Source of the DNA: Giardia muris
Lineage: Eukaryota; Fornicata; Diplomonadida; Hexamitidae
Reading direction: 5' to 3'
Length of the DNA: 64,000 bases
NCBI GenBank assembly: GCA_006247105.1
Contig: CM016929.1
Span: 744,001-808,000 of the forward strand
Position 1 is the first letter of the stretch. Every line of letters begins with the position of its first letter. The notes below the pieces were generated by a model. It did no database searches. It worked only from the letters and a program-made list of their open reading frames with translations, and was not told the DNA's origin. Position numbers and translations under genes: made by a program. Of this stretch, positions 43,455-53,800 are shown piece by piece.

Positions 43455-45026
43455 ATGGACCGCCGTGCTGCCCATGCCCTCATCCAGGGCCGCCTGGCTC
43501 TATATCGCCGTCAGCTAGACGTCGACGCGGCCTTATACCTGACACAGGAGCTCGAGGGTCTTGTAGAAGAAGAGGGGGCGAGGCTCCTGGATAGGCTATT
43601 GAAACGGACAACGGAACGGAGGATTGGACTGGACTTGTTACGTGCTGTCCTTCAGTCGATGAATCGACGAACCGTTAGTATCTTTGAGACTACAGCATAT
43701 CAGAGTCTTGATGGGGATGCCCCCCACCTCATCTATGAAGGTGGACTGGGCTGGGGCGTTGGGGAGTTAGCTCGGGATGAAGAGGCTATTCCTATCCTCT
43801 TTCGATTACGTATTGCGGTGGCTAGGAAGTGTATTCGGGCGATACATGACTCGTATGCCGGGTTCTCCTCGTTCACACAACAGCTCCCACGGGGATGTAC
43901 GCCCTTTCGGGTGGTGGAGACGCTCGTTCTCGTCCCAGAGTCTGAGACAGTCCTACTCACCGGAGTTCTCAACATGTGTGGCGATATTATTAAGTTGGAG
44001 GATGAGTTTGGGACGATTCTTCTGGAGCTGAGAAAACTCTGTCTTCGACCATTGGGGAGCGAGACGGAAGAAGAGGATGGCGAGATAACATATCATAGCA
44101 CTCCTCTGTTCACAGATCTCGTGGTCTGCATTATTGGGGAACGGACTGAGCGAGTCTTCGCCTGCAAGTATATATTCGAGCCACCCTTTCTTAATAGAGA
44201 CTGGTTTAACTTGGCACTTGGTATGAAATACGTTTCTTGGACCTCAGAAGAGGTGCATGTCGCTCCTCGTGCCGGAGCTCAAGACTTTCTCGTCATCCTC
44301 TCCCATGTCTCTCTAGGAGATGGAATCACTCTCCCACGGTTGCTTGAAGTAATTGCTTGTTACGAAGCCGAGTCGGAACCATTGATGATTCCCTCTCACT
44401 TCATCATAGCTGGTGACTTTGGTCTTGGTACCCCCGATGCCCTTCTTGAACACCTCTCTTATTTCTGTGATAAGCTTCAATCCTGTCCACGTGTCTTGGC
44501 TCGGGCACACTTCATCTTCGTCCCAGGCGACCAAGATGTTTCTGAAGATGGTATCGTCTACCCCAAAAGGCTGGGCTTTGAGAGCATCCGTGATATACTT
44601 AGAGCTCGTTACCCTATGGTTACCCTCATCTTCCCAACGTCGCCATTCCGTTTAACCTATGGGCTTTGGACCTTGGTCATCTCCACCTTGCCTTTACAAA
44701 CCAGGTATCTCAGTCTAAAACCTAGAGGAGATGCGGGACTTACACTCCTTCCTTCGACCATCGCTAACCTCATCGTCCAACAGAGATACCTTTACCCCTT
44801 ACCAGGAGACACTACCGCTTGCGATTGGGGACTGATGCCCGGTGCCCTTTTAGTCCCAATGCCGCACTTCATCATCACCTGTGACGGACTGCAACCGAGT
44901 ATGACGACTGTCTACGACGTGACCGTCGTGTGCCCCGGTAGCTTCGAAGCGGGCGGGACGTACTGCACCGTGCACGCGGGCAGCCAGTCCCCAGCCGTCA
45001 ATCTTCTTCGTGTCAATGCTACATGA
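43455..45026 (+). CDS. POLE2: DNA polymerase epsilon subunit B
   Basis: A 523-residue protein, close to human POLE2 (527). The N-terminal helical domain is followed by an OB fold and a calcineurin-like phosphoesterase domain. The latter shows 'FLVILSHVSLGDG', 'SHFIIAGDFGLGTPDALL', 'FIFVPGDQD', 'NLIVQQRYLYPLPG' and 'DVTVVCPGSFEAGGTYCTVH', in the order and spacing of POLE2. Metal ligands of active phosphoesterases are missing (for example DxH is replaced), as in all polymerase B subunits. POLE2 stabilises the leading-strand polymerase and links it to the CMG helicase. The ORF begins at a TTG (43425); the ATG at 43455 follows GATAGAAAA. It ends just 8 bp before the next gene on the same strand. 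Confidence 0.85.
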   Translation: MDRRAAHALIQGRLALYRRQLDVDAALYLTQELEGLVEEEGARLLDRLLKRTTERRIGLDLLRAVLQSMNRRTVSIFETTAYQSLDGDAPHLIYEGGLGWGVGELARDEEAIPILFRLRIAVARKCIRAIHDSYAGFSSFTQQLPRGCTPFRVVETLVLVPESETVLLTGVLNMCGDIIKLEDEFGTILLELRKLCLRPLGSETEEEDGEITYHSTPLFTDLVVCIIGERTERVFACKYIFEPPFLNRDWFNLALGMKYVSWTSEEVHVAPRAGAQDFLVILSHVSLGDGITLPRLLEVIACYEAESEPLMIPSHFIIAGDFGLGTPDALLEHLSYFCDKLQSCPRVLARAHFIFVPGDQDVSEDGIVYPKRLGFESIRDILRARYPMVTLIFPTSPFRLTYGLWTLVISTLPLQTRYLSLKPRGDAGLTLLPSTIANLIVQQRYLYPLPGDTTACDWGLMPGALLVPMPHFIITCDGLQPSMTTVYDVTVVCPGSFEAGGTYCTVHAGSQSPAVNLLRVNAT

Positions 45027-45034
45027 AATAAAGC

Positions 45035-45844
45035 ATGGATCGGTGTGATCTGGAGCGGCTCCTTGACGAGCTGTACGGCTCTCGGACGGACTGGCAGCAT
45101 AATGGACTACAAGTGGAGGGTCGGGAACGTATCAGTCGTGTGGTTCTCGGAGTTTCCCTTTGCGAGCGCTTGATAGAAGAAGCCATCGCTGATAAGGCTG
45201 ATGCGATCGTTGTGCACCACGGCTTCTTTGGGAAAGGATTTCTACGTGTCACTGGTGCCATGAAATGCCGACTCCAACCATTACTCGGGCATAACATCAA
45301 TCTCTTCGCTTATCACCTTCCAATGGATGCTCACCCCGAGGTAGGTCACAATGCACTATTGGCAAAGAGCGCTGGTCTCCATCCGGACAAATACCATGAG
45401 GTTGGATGCTACTCCAATAACCCTGAACGCCTCACCACGGCTCAATTGGTTGCGCGCATAAGCACCTATCTGGATCGTCGGGAAGTACTCTATGACACAC
45501 CCATACTTCCCAGCACGGCTCCAAGCTTCTGTTCAATCACTGTCTGTGGTACAACACGAATCTGGCCAACAGGCCCGGCATGCCTCGAGAATGCCGTCCC
45601 CAACCGCATTTACATCTGCTCCGGGGGGTCTGCGGATATGGTGGGAGAGATAGATGCTGATCTCTTCATCTTCGGAGAGCCCAAGGAGAGCTGTATCTCT
45701 ATCGCGGCTGAGCGCGGCATTGGCCTCGTTGGCCTTGGTCATTGGCGTTCCGAACAGCCTGGGCTATGGGGGCTTCAGGACTACCTGAAGGCCAAGTGCA
45801 AGGACCTAACCGTCAACTATGTTCCCATTTCATGCGACGTCTAG
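45035..45844 (+). CDS. NIF3/DUF34 family metal-binding protein
   Basis: A 269-residue protein with the metal-site residues of the NIF3 (YbgI/DUF34) family: HHG at 61-63, 'AYHLPMDAHP' around 92-101, and a C-terminal 'GHWRSEQPGLWGLQDYL' that supplies the last His and Glu. NIF3 proteins are widespread, form toroidal hexamers with dimetal sites, and have no agreed function. The annotation 'GTP cyclohydrolase 1 type 2' is often copied to them on weak grounds. The length is that of the short bacterial and archaeal type, without the extra domain of some eukaryotic members. Its stop directly abuts that of BBS2. Confidence 0.85.
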   Translation: MDRCDLERLLDELYGSRTDWQHNGLQVEGRERISRVVLGVSLCERLIEEAIADKADAIVVHHGFFGKGFLRVTGAMKCRLQPLLGHNINLFAYHLPMDAHPEVGHNALLAKSAGLHPDKYHEVGCYSNNPERLTTAQLVARISTYLDRREVLYDTPILPSTAPSFCSITVCGTTRIWPTGPACLENAVPNRIYICSGGSADMVGEIDADLFIFGEPKESCISIAAERGIGLVGLGHWRSEQPGLWGLQDYLKAKCKDLTVNYVPISCDV

Positions 45845-48562
45845 CTACCACTCCAGTTGTGCTAGCTTCGGATCGTCAGCGAAGATACCCTGGGTCAGTC
45901 CTGTCGCGTCCTGCTTTATGAGGGCGAGGCCATCGAGAAGGTCTTCCAAGTATTTGCTCGCGACCCGTGTTGTCCGACGCTCCTGCTGAATCCGAGCAAG
46001 CTCGTCGAAGGCGCCCTTTAGGTTGGAACGCAGTTCTGTTAAGCTCTGAGACGCATGACGATAGTAGCACATTTCTGCCCAATCAATGGTCCTGCTGCAG
46101 GAATCTCGCGCCTTATCGCCTGCGATGACGAGCTCTGCCCGCTGCTGCGGAAGCCGATCCATTCCTTCGACACGGAGCTGGGAGACCTTAAGTATGAGCT
46201 CACGAATTGCTTTTCCAAGCGTGAGATGAGTAGTCATATCGCCTGTGCAACCGACAACCTTCAACGCACCAGTTAGACGCCGATATACGAGCGGGAGAAG
46301 AGAGGGGTCGAAGCATTGCACTTGTACATGATACTCGCCATTTGCATCGGAGAAGTATCCAAAAGAGAGCGTAGTGCAGAGAAGGAGTATTTCCTTTGCC
46401 CCTTGAACCCCAGGACATAGGCTTTCGTTCTCAAGTAAGATGGAGAATATCCGAGATGGAACTAGACATGTGATGTAGCAGTGTTCTAGAGATGCACCTA
46501 TGGATTCTCTTCCAGAGACGAAGAGATGCCCCTTGTGTAGACATTGCTGAAGTGCTTCCATGCTTTCATTAGAGGTAAGGCCAATGTCGAGCATAAGGCT
46601 AGCTCCAGATGCTAACTGCGCCTTTATAGCCTCACTGGGATGCGTAAGGGCGAATTCGGGGAAAAGAGGGGTGGTGACTGAGACGTGAATTGCAGCACCG
46701 GATGAAGCGAAGGTGGGGTTTCCTAGCGTACAGATGATGGAGATGTCTAGACTATCTCCGGGATGGCATTGAGCCAAGGGGAGCGGGATTGATAACTGGT
46801 TAGTGGATTCTGACTCTTTCGGTGGGATGTATGGAAGAGGATGTGAGAGGAACTTATAGAACGAAGAATCTGAGTCTTCTATGCCTTGGCGGACGGGAGA
46901 TGCATAAGCCATGAAGGCGGCCTGAGCGAAGGAAGATTGAGTAAGAAGGCCCCAGACATCGGAAGTCAGTTCTCCTGTCGCTAAACAATGACCCTGTCGC
47001 AAGATCTCTGCGAGTAAACGAAGTTCTCCAGTTGCAGAACTGTTATGGTCGCGAATGGTCTTTCCTAGAAGAAGTTCCATTCCGGTCCCCGTCAGACGCT
47101 TACAGAACTCTTGTGTGACTTTCTCTATAGAACACATGGGGTAATGGAACTCGGAACCCAGAGGAGAACGAATGACAACGCTATGTACGAAGAAGGAGTC
47201 GGTAAGTTCCAAGTCAAGAGTCAATACCCCAGTCTTCCCTGTGAAAGAGAACCTTCGGAGGCAGACTCCATCCCCTTTGATGTTCATATTTGTTTTGAGA
47301 TCGTCGAAGGTGTACTCCTCACGTCCACGACCATTGGTAGGAAGAGAATTCAAGTGTTGTCGAATTGCATTGGAACGTCGTCCAGCAAGTAGCCGGAAAC
47401 GGTCCAGGGTAGCCTTTTGAGGCTCTAGTCTAGGCGAGGGGGAGGTGGTCTGGGTTTTAGACGCAGTTTGATGAGCGTTGATCATATCATTTGACGATAC
47501 AATATAAATGGTCAGTGATCTTTCTGTTAGGACCCAAACGACTTGGGACGTTGCAGAGGAAGTAGAGGGACCAACGAAGATGGTCCCCTTGGTACCAGAG
47601 TAGGGTCTAGACTGAAGGGTTGTCAGTGTCAGCATATTATTGTTCCCCTCCGGCCGGAGGGTGAATGCACAAACCTGGAACGTGGTGGGACTAAGGATGG
47701 CTATCAAAGGAATGATATCAGAAGGGTCAAGTCGAAGTAAGCGTTCTAACGACTCACCCCGAATGCCTCGAAACCAGGCCTCATCCTCTTCTGTGGTGAG
47801 GTCGGAAGGCCGAAGGATGGGGGTACTGGGCTTCCAAAGGAGGACGGCGTCAAGGACCGGGCTATACTTGTGAATAACAACAATTCTTCCACATGTGGCA
47901 TGAAGAAGCCAACAAGCGTCCTGAAAACATACCAAAATGAAGCGTCCTTGGGTTGAGGTGCGTCTGGGAAGGTCTGGGAGACGGAACTCGGCCTCCAGCT
48001 CATCTCCGATGAAATGACGGACATATTTATCACGAGATACGAGAACGTATTCAGGACGAGTGTCACGAGCCTCCAAGAACCCCATATGGGTGACGAGGTC
48101 ACCAGTCGTCGCCCAAAAAGCCTGGCTCAATGGGGTTGTGAGGTTTGGGGTCTTAGGGACTTGATAGCCTTCCACATCACCTCCCAGTGCGACCAGTATA
48201 TGGCCCTCGCCGGCCGAAACGAGGATCGGAGGCCCAGTAAGGTCATGGACGGCGTAAAGCGAGCCTGGGGCAGTCGATCCCTTCGATCTGCTTAATGTAG
48301 TCGGTGGCACATTCAAAGCTAAGGTACGATGCGTTATATAGACTAAAAGGTCTTCTGACCCTCCCCCAGGGCGTCCCACTGTCGTGAAGCCCCGGATCGT
48401 CTCCCCATTCGCCTCGATCGGAAATACCTCTCCAGTGCTTTGGGCATATACTAACGTCTCCGTCGACGTCCTTAGCAGGATGGAGAATGTCTGACCGCCG
48501 GTCCGGAGAAGGGCGCTGCTCTCGGGATCTGCGGCCACCGGAATCGTCGCCAACTGGTTCAT
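45845..48562 (-). CDS. BBS2-like BBSome subunit
   Basis: A 905-residue protein. The N-terminal beta-propeller contains a strong BBS2 match at about 149-195: 'FWATTGDLVTHMGFLE' then 'EYVLVSRDKYVRHFIGDELE' corresponds to BBS2's 'FWTVTGDNVNSLALCD' and 'ELLVGSEDFDIRVFKEDEI'. A helical linker, GAE-like and platform domains follow. The C-terminal helices 'VIAGDKARDSCSRTIDWAEM' and 'SLTELRSNLKGAFDELA' match 'LLVGAEDARLMRD' and 'ELLGNLKAVNQAI' of BBS2. BBS2 pairs with BBS7 and BBS9 in the BBSome. The frame opens at a GTG (48592) that overlaps the WRKY stop; the first ATG is at 48562. It is convergent with NIF3, the stops directly adjoining. Confidence 0.75.
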   Translation of the reverse strand: MNQLATIPVAADPESSALLRTGGQTFSILLRTSTETLVYAQSTGEVFPIEANGETIRGFTTVGRPGGGSEDLLVYITHRTLALNVPPTTLSRSKGSTAPGSLYAVHDLTGPPILVSAGEGHILVALGGDVEGYQVPKTPNLTTPLSQAFWATTGDLVTHMGFLEARDTRPEYVLVSRDKYVRHFIGDELEAEFRLPDLPRRTSTQGRFILVCFQDACWLLHATCGRIVVIHKYSPVLDAVLLWKPSTPILRPSDLTTEEDEAWFRGIRGESLERLLRLDPSDIIPLIAILSPTTFQVCAFTLRPEGNNNMLTLTTLQSRPYSGTKGTIFVGPSTSSATSQVVWVLTERSLTIYIVSSNDMINAHQTASKTQTTSPSPRLEPQKATLDRFRLLAGRRSNAIRQHLNSLPTNGRGREEYTFDDLKTNMNIKGDGVCLRRFSFTGKTGVLTLDLELTDSFFVHSVVIRSPLGSEFHYPMCSIEKVTQEFCKRLTGTGMELLLGKTIRDHNSSATGELRLLAEILRQGHCLATGELTSDVWGLLTQSSFAQAAFMAYASPVRQGIEDSDSSFYKFLSHPLPYIPPKESESTNQLSIPLPLAQCHPGDSLDISIICTLGNPTFASSGAAIHVSVTTPLFPEFALTHPSEAIKAQLASGASLMLDIGLTSNESMEALQQCLHKGHLFVSGRESIGASLEHCYITCLVPSRIFSILLENESLCPGVQGAKEILLLCTTLSFGYFSDANGEYHVQVQCFDPSLLPLVYRRLTGALKVVGCTGDMTTHLTLGKAIRELILKVSQLRVEGMDRLPQQRAELVIAGDKARDSCSRTIDWAEMCYYRHASQSLTELRSNLKGAFDELARIQQERRTTRVASKYLEDLLDGLALIKQDATGLTQGIFADDPKLAQLEW

Positions 48563-48591
48563 CCTTGTTTTGATCTTCGCACTAAGGTTCA

Positions 48592-50685
48592 CTAGATGCT
48601 CGGGTGAGAGAAGAGTGATCGAGTGATGCTCTGGTCAAGGACGTTGCACTCATACAACGCATTTCCAACCTCCTCGCTCCTTGGATCTGACAGCTCAGGA
48701 TACCGGGCTTCCTCATCCTGAGGGTCATATGGAGGACAAAGTGAGGGTATCATGATCTCAGATGAGCTGATCAAAGCAACCTCGTGCGCAAGCTCGAGCT
48801 CATCATCAATGACCGAAGGAAGAATTGGAAGGAATTCATGGCTATGATCATGAGGCTCGTAAAACTCATGGTACGCATCAGGAGGTGCCTCCTGAAGATC
48901 AATAAGAGAGCTATGGGCAATTCTGGATGCCTCGGGGATAGGAGGACGCCGGATGTGAGGAGTGGAGTGTGATGAGTCCGTAGGATGTAGCAGCGTGGCA
49001 CCAGTATCGAAATGCGTAATACCTGGGAGAAGAGACTCATTTGGAGAGGTGTCCGAGGGGCGATATGGAAGGCAATAGGGAATGGAGTTTGGTATATCAG
49101 GTGGGTGATATGGAAGTGTGGTTCGAGGGCGAGGAGACTCATGGGAGCCATGGCGAGCAAAACACTTATCGGGCTCGTGGTTGTGCCGATTCTCATAGAC
49201 GATATAAGCCTCACACGAGTCCCGACGCTGTGTCCTGTTGGTGACGATGCAACGGCGAACCGGGCAGTTCGCGACGCTGCAGCGGTAGTAGCTCTTGATC
49301 TCGCCCTCGACCATCGTCGTCTTCTGGCCATACTTCTTCCATCGGAGGCCATCCTGTTCGACGTCCCAGCCGTTCCCACTCAAGGGTTTGCAGACAATAC
49401 TTACGCGGCGGTCAAGGCAGCCCGTACGGCGAGTTCCGGGATCTTTTTGGTCGGCCCAGAGCTCCTTATAGCAGAGGGCCGTCGCCCTGCACTCCGTCAG
49501 TTGCTCGGGGGTGCAGATGGCATGGTCATCATCCAGATGAACGAGGTGCTCGAGTGTGTAAGACTTTCCATTCGGACGCATGTAATCGGACAGGGCTAAT
49601 GGGGTGCCCTTTCGAGGTCCTGGACGGCGGATTTGAGTCATGTCCTCGTTATCGATGAGGGAATGAAAGGCATCGACGAGGATGTGAGTAACATACATGT
49701 CTTGGGTCACAAAAGCCTTAGAATACGTGACCAGATGGGCTACTCGGTTAATGAGCACGGGGACCTCAAGAGGGACTACGAACACTTGTGAGCGGAAGAC
49801 AAGGTCCTGGTAATCGGCCGCCGTGGTTGCCTCGATCTGAATCAGGCTTGTCTTCGGATGAGTGTGTGTTCCAATATATTGACTGATACAAGCATGGGTC
49901 TTCGGGTCGACCGTGACATAACGCTTCGCACCACAGCCCGGGATTGCGCAACGGAAGTAGCACTTCGGGTACTCGGCCGTCGAGATGGCCTTGGAGCCGT
50001 ACTTCCGCCAACTGTAGCCATCGGGTGCCAAGTCGCGAAGGGTCAGACGCGAGACGGCGGGGGTTGTGCGGGGGCGCGGCTTGCAGGCCTCAGACCCGCG
50101 GGCCTTGGGTACGGTGTGATGGTCGGGAAGCTCCGAGGGAGTCTGGTCACGTAGGGTGCGAGTGCGAGGAGACATCGTGGAGGAGACTGGCGTTGGTAGC
50201 GACGCTGCGGAACGGGCATAATGCGGCGGGACGACGGGCAACATGGCTTGGCGAAACGGATAAGTCATGGGCGAGTAGCTAGAGACCGGCTCCGCGGGAT
50301 AAGTGTAGTTCGAGGGCTCCGTCGGAACCGGGTGGGCGAGCGGATGATACATGGGCTCGGGTATTGGGAGATAGGGGTAAGAGTCAAGACCCACAGAAGG
50401 GTCGGTTTGGGGTTGTAGTGTGGACGAAGTGGGTGAAGTCATTGGGTATGGGATAGGTTGTGCATGTACGTTCTCCTGCTTTAAGCCCCCGTAGCCAGGA
50501 CCCAAGGATGCTTGGCCAGGCACAAGGGTGCAAGAGCCCGGGATATCGAGGTAGTTGGTCGTGAGCGGGTATAAGGGATGCGCCGATCCGTCCACCGACC
50601 GGAGCGCCCCTTCCGCGCCAGGCGGCAGGCCGGGCACGTCATAGCTGGAACCCGGCGCGCGGCTTGAATCTGGTAAGACAGGCAT
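48592..50685 (-). CDS. Double-WRKY zinc-finger transcription factor
   Basis: A 697-residue protein with two WRKY domains. The first (about 218-277) has WRKYGSK with zinc ligands in CAIPGC and THTH. The second (about 441-505) has WKKYGQK with CSVANC and NRHNH. Both zinc sites are complete (C-x4-C and H-x-H). Flanking regions are rich in Pro, Ser and Tyr, as in activation domains. WRKY proteins bind W-box DNA (TTGAC core). Giardia lamblia has a WRKY factor reported to influence cyst-wall genes, and this is its probable counterpart. The heptads differ from the plant consensus WRKYGQK at one position each. The stop overlaps the region just upstream of BBS2. Confidence 0.92.
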   Translation of the reverse strand: MPVLPDSSRAPGSSYDVPGLPPGAEGALRSVDGSAHPLYPLTTNYLDIPGSCTLVPGQASLGPGYGGLKQENVHAQPIPYPMTSPTSSTLQPQTDPSVGLDSYPYLPIPEPMYHPLAHPVPTEPSNYTYPAEPVSSYSPMTYPFRQAMLPVVPPHYARSAASLPTPVSSTMSPRTRTLRDQTPSELPDHHTVPKARGSEACKPRPRTTPAVSRLTLRDLAPDGYSWRKYGSKAISTAEYPKCYFRCAIPGCGAKRYVTVDPKTHACISQYIGTHTHPKTSLIQIEATTAADYQDLVFRSQVFVVPLEVPVLINRVAHLVTYSKAFVTQDMYVTHILVDAFHSLIDNEDMTQIRRPGPRKGTPLALSDYMRPNGKSYTLEHLVHLDDDHAICTPEQLTECRATALCYKELWADQKDPGTRRTGCLDRRVSIVCKPLSGNGWDVEQDGLRWKKYGQKTTMVEGEIKSYYRCSVANCPVRRCIVTNRTQRRDSCEAYIVYENRHNHEPDKCFARHGSHESPRPRTTLPYHPPDIPNSIPYCLPYRPSDTSPNESLLPGITHFDTGATLLHPTDSSHSTPHIRRPPIPEASRIAHSSLIDLQEAPPDAYHEFYEPHDHSHEFLPILPSVIDDELELAHEVALISSSEIMIPSLCPPYDPQDEEARYPELSDPRSEEVGNALYECNVLDQSITRSLFSHPSI

Positions 50686-50808
50686 CCTCTCTCTTCAATT
50701 TTGTTTTATCCTAGTCCTGGATACGTTGCAGGGACTAGAGCCTCTTACTCTTTGAGACAAGTCTCTCATCACCTTGACGGTAGTTCGAATTTAAAACGAG
50801 CTAAATTT
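50686..50808. promoter_or_regulatory. 123-bp divergent region between the WRKY and IQCH-like genes
   Basis: The gap is AT-rich near the IQCH-like start (TTAAAACGAGCTAAATTT before the ATG). The left part has TTCAATTTTGTTTTATCC. I see no TTGACC/T W-box cluster suggesting autoregulation. Confidence 0.4.
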
Positions 50809-53800
50809 ATGAACGCGATCTCACTCGCCCTCGACGGAGCGCTCGACTCAGCAATGGGAGAAGCGGGCTTCGCAGACCTTCCCCTGCTCCAGGAGACGAT
50901 TGCAGCGTATGAGGCGGCGTTCATTGACTTTCTTGGACCGGCCTTGACGGCGCAGCTCTACCCGACGATTTATAAGGACAGCTATCCGGATATCCGGACC
51001 GAGGGCGCCTTCCCATCCGTACGGGCGGAGGTTGCGCTCTCCGGGGAGGCGAAATGCGCATACACGCCTACCGGGGCGTGGATGGCACCGGCAGCACACT
51101 TCAGACAGCCTAGTCTCCGATGGCTCAAGGCGAAGCGGGTATCTTCTGCGGGGAGTGTCGCTCCGAAGCTCCCTGATCCTCCTGCTCGAAGGCAAGGGTT
51201 TCTACTTCCTCGTACCTGGTGTCGTGGACCGAAGACTACAGCTGTGGGGGTAGAAAGGGGCGAGGTGCGCCCTCCCTGTGGCCCGAGTCCCATCTACCCA
51301 AGATCTCGAGGATATATTGAGTCTGGAGGCGATAATAGTGGTTTGAATCCAGCTTTGGACCTAGTCGACCAGAGTCTACAGTTGGAGGGAATAGTGGAGT
51401 GGGCCGTACTCTTCATCCAGGCCTATACACGGATGTACGCGCATCGGCGGAGCTATATCATGACACGGGATGCCACCATTAAGATCCAGGCAGCTAGTAG
51501 GTCTCACTGGGCTCGGGAGACATACTTTGAACGCCGTTGTGAAGCGGCCAAGGAGCGCCATGTGGTCCTCGAGCAGACTCAGATGGGCTTCGCGAAGCAA
51601 CTAGCTCAGATTGGCCGCGAGCGGCGGGAAGCGAGCTTCCAGTACGACGATTTCGTTCTAGCGTCCAACAAAAGCCGAGAACAGGTCACATCTCACTTTA
51701 TGCCTGTCTGCTTCGAGAAGATCGAAAGGATCTTCTTTGATACAGCCGAGACGACATTGACTCGGGGCCTAAGACTTCGGGTGCGGGGGCAGACTGTTCC
51801 AATCATCTTGGTCTCCCCTCCTTCTCCATTGGAAGAGTCAACAGCGGACCTCTTGTCTACATATGTGGCCCCAGCAGCGTCGTTATCACACTGTATGCTG
51901 AGCCTGCTTTATTTCCTCTTCGATGCAACGGTCGCCCACGTGATCGTCGTTGCTCAAACAGAAACCTCCTCTGCATATCTTCGACAGGTCCTTCAGTCTC
52001 TATCACAGTGCTCGGTCCTTCGGAAGCGGAATTGGTGGTTCCGGAAGAACCAGCTATCGTTCCGCCCAGATGGCGGGACAATATCGACATACACTCCCAG
52101 TCCTTTGCGATCTATCAAGGGGGATATGAGTGTCACCCCAGGACCCCAAGAGGACCATTCCATCTCCCCCCAGAGGCCTGGGAGGGCAAAGCAAGCACAC
52201 TCTATGGCAGCACCAGGGATAGTTCTTCCAGATGACCTCTCCGGACTCCTATCTACGAAGTTGACCATTATCGTTCCACGTCTTCTTCAATCTCTGACCC
52301 TAGCAGGTGGAAACAAGGAAACCTACACGTTTACTGGGTCCACAGGCCTTGTTCTCTCTGCAGATAAGGACTCTCTTCGCTTGTTCCGCGCTGAGGTCGA
52401 CCGAATCCGGATCCAATATAGGCGTCTAGTCCCACAAGGGGAACTGTTCCCTTATTTCGTGAGCATTGGACGGCCTGTGTCGGACTTTGAGATATCTGTG
52501 CTCATGGGGGTGACCAAGATCCCCTTTCTCCAGCCTTTAGAGAGTGCTCGAGAGCAGGTGCGGGAATACATTCTTGGAGTGCTTAGTGAGACGGGGTTCT
52601 TCAACGTCCGTCCCATCTCCGCCCTTCGACGCTATATAGACAATACGGACTCTCTCGATCCCGGTCGACTCTACTATGCCGCACCCTTTGCTGATAACGA
52701 GCCAAATCTATTCTCCGAAGCCTCTACCCCAGGGCTAGCTGGAATGCATGCGTATGCCATCGGGTATGGCCAGCGAGGAGGGAATAGAACGCGAGTGGCA
52801 AGAGCCTTCGCTCATGCTCCAAATCCAAGTGTCAATGCATCTCGTCAGAGTGTTACAGATTCGGGTGCAAGCGAATTCCGCCCTCGTCGCCCCATCACGG
52901 TGGTTCCCATCCTTCCTGTCAGCAACCTAGACCGTCCAAGCCCGGACATTGCGGCAAACATTTGTTCTGGCCTTAGCAATGTGGGTCATCGACTCCTAAG
53001 TATTGATAGAGAGCTTGCAGAGCGCGCCTTCGTAGTTGTTCGCCTTGCAGTCTATGTGGAACAAACTTGGCAGCCCACAGTGACATACCTCGCCTCGGGG
53101 ATTGATGTCTCAAGCTCGATCAAGGGAACCGGACTACCTACCCGCTCCTTCGGAACCTTAATGCCCGCACCTCTGACGATCTACCAGCATGCAAAGCAGG
53201 CCTCCACCGAGCCTCTTGCACACCTGATCCGCTTGGGAGTATTCGGACTCATCACTCTGCACTTTCTTTATTGTGATGCGGCCCCAATCTCCCGCTCGGT
53301 ACTGGATGCCACTTTCGATGCCCGCGACGAGACCCCGGCTCCCATGAGCGTGTCACTCAGTCCGTCCTATCAACGGGAGCCAAAGGTATCGGACCTCTCT
53401 TCCACCTCATCCGCCTCGACCTGCCTTCTCGTCAACGTGTCGTACGGACTTAACACGTTCATAAACCACTTCTACGCCTGCATCGCATACGGGGACCTCT
53501 CGTGGAATAGCTCCCGAGGAGAACTCACCAGGCTCCATGCCCCTGGGGCTCCTGAGCCTGGAACCGACGCGCAGCCTATCTCGCTTATCTCCCTTCCACT
53601 CCTGTGGCATCGAGATCTGAGTACGCTCGACCGGCGGGCGTACATGAATGCCTTGATGCGTGAGGAGATCAGCTTTGATTCGGCCACACGTACCGGAATG
53701 CTCTTCGACTGGAGCGGGACTGGAAACGGCTTCGGGGTCTACGGGATCTATCCGAGCCCCTATGCAGCAGTCCAACACGCTGAACGCCTACTCGCCATCA

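Noticed and set aside
48563..48592. BBS2 start at 48592 overlapping the WRKY stop
   Set aside because: The codon is GTG; the first ATG in frame is at 48562.
48592..50685. Plant contamination as explanation for WRKY
   Set aside because: The gene is embedded, intron-free, among diplomonad-type genes with the same borders, and Giardia is already known to have a WRKY factor.
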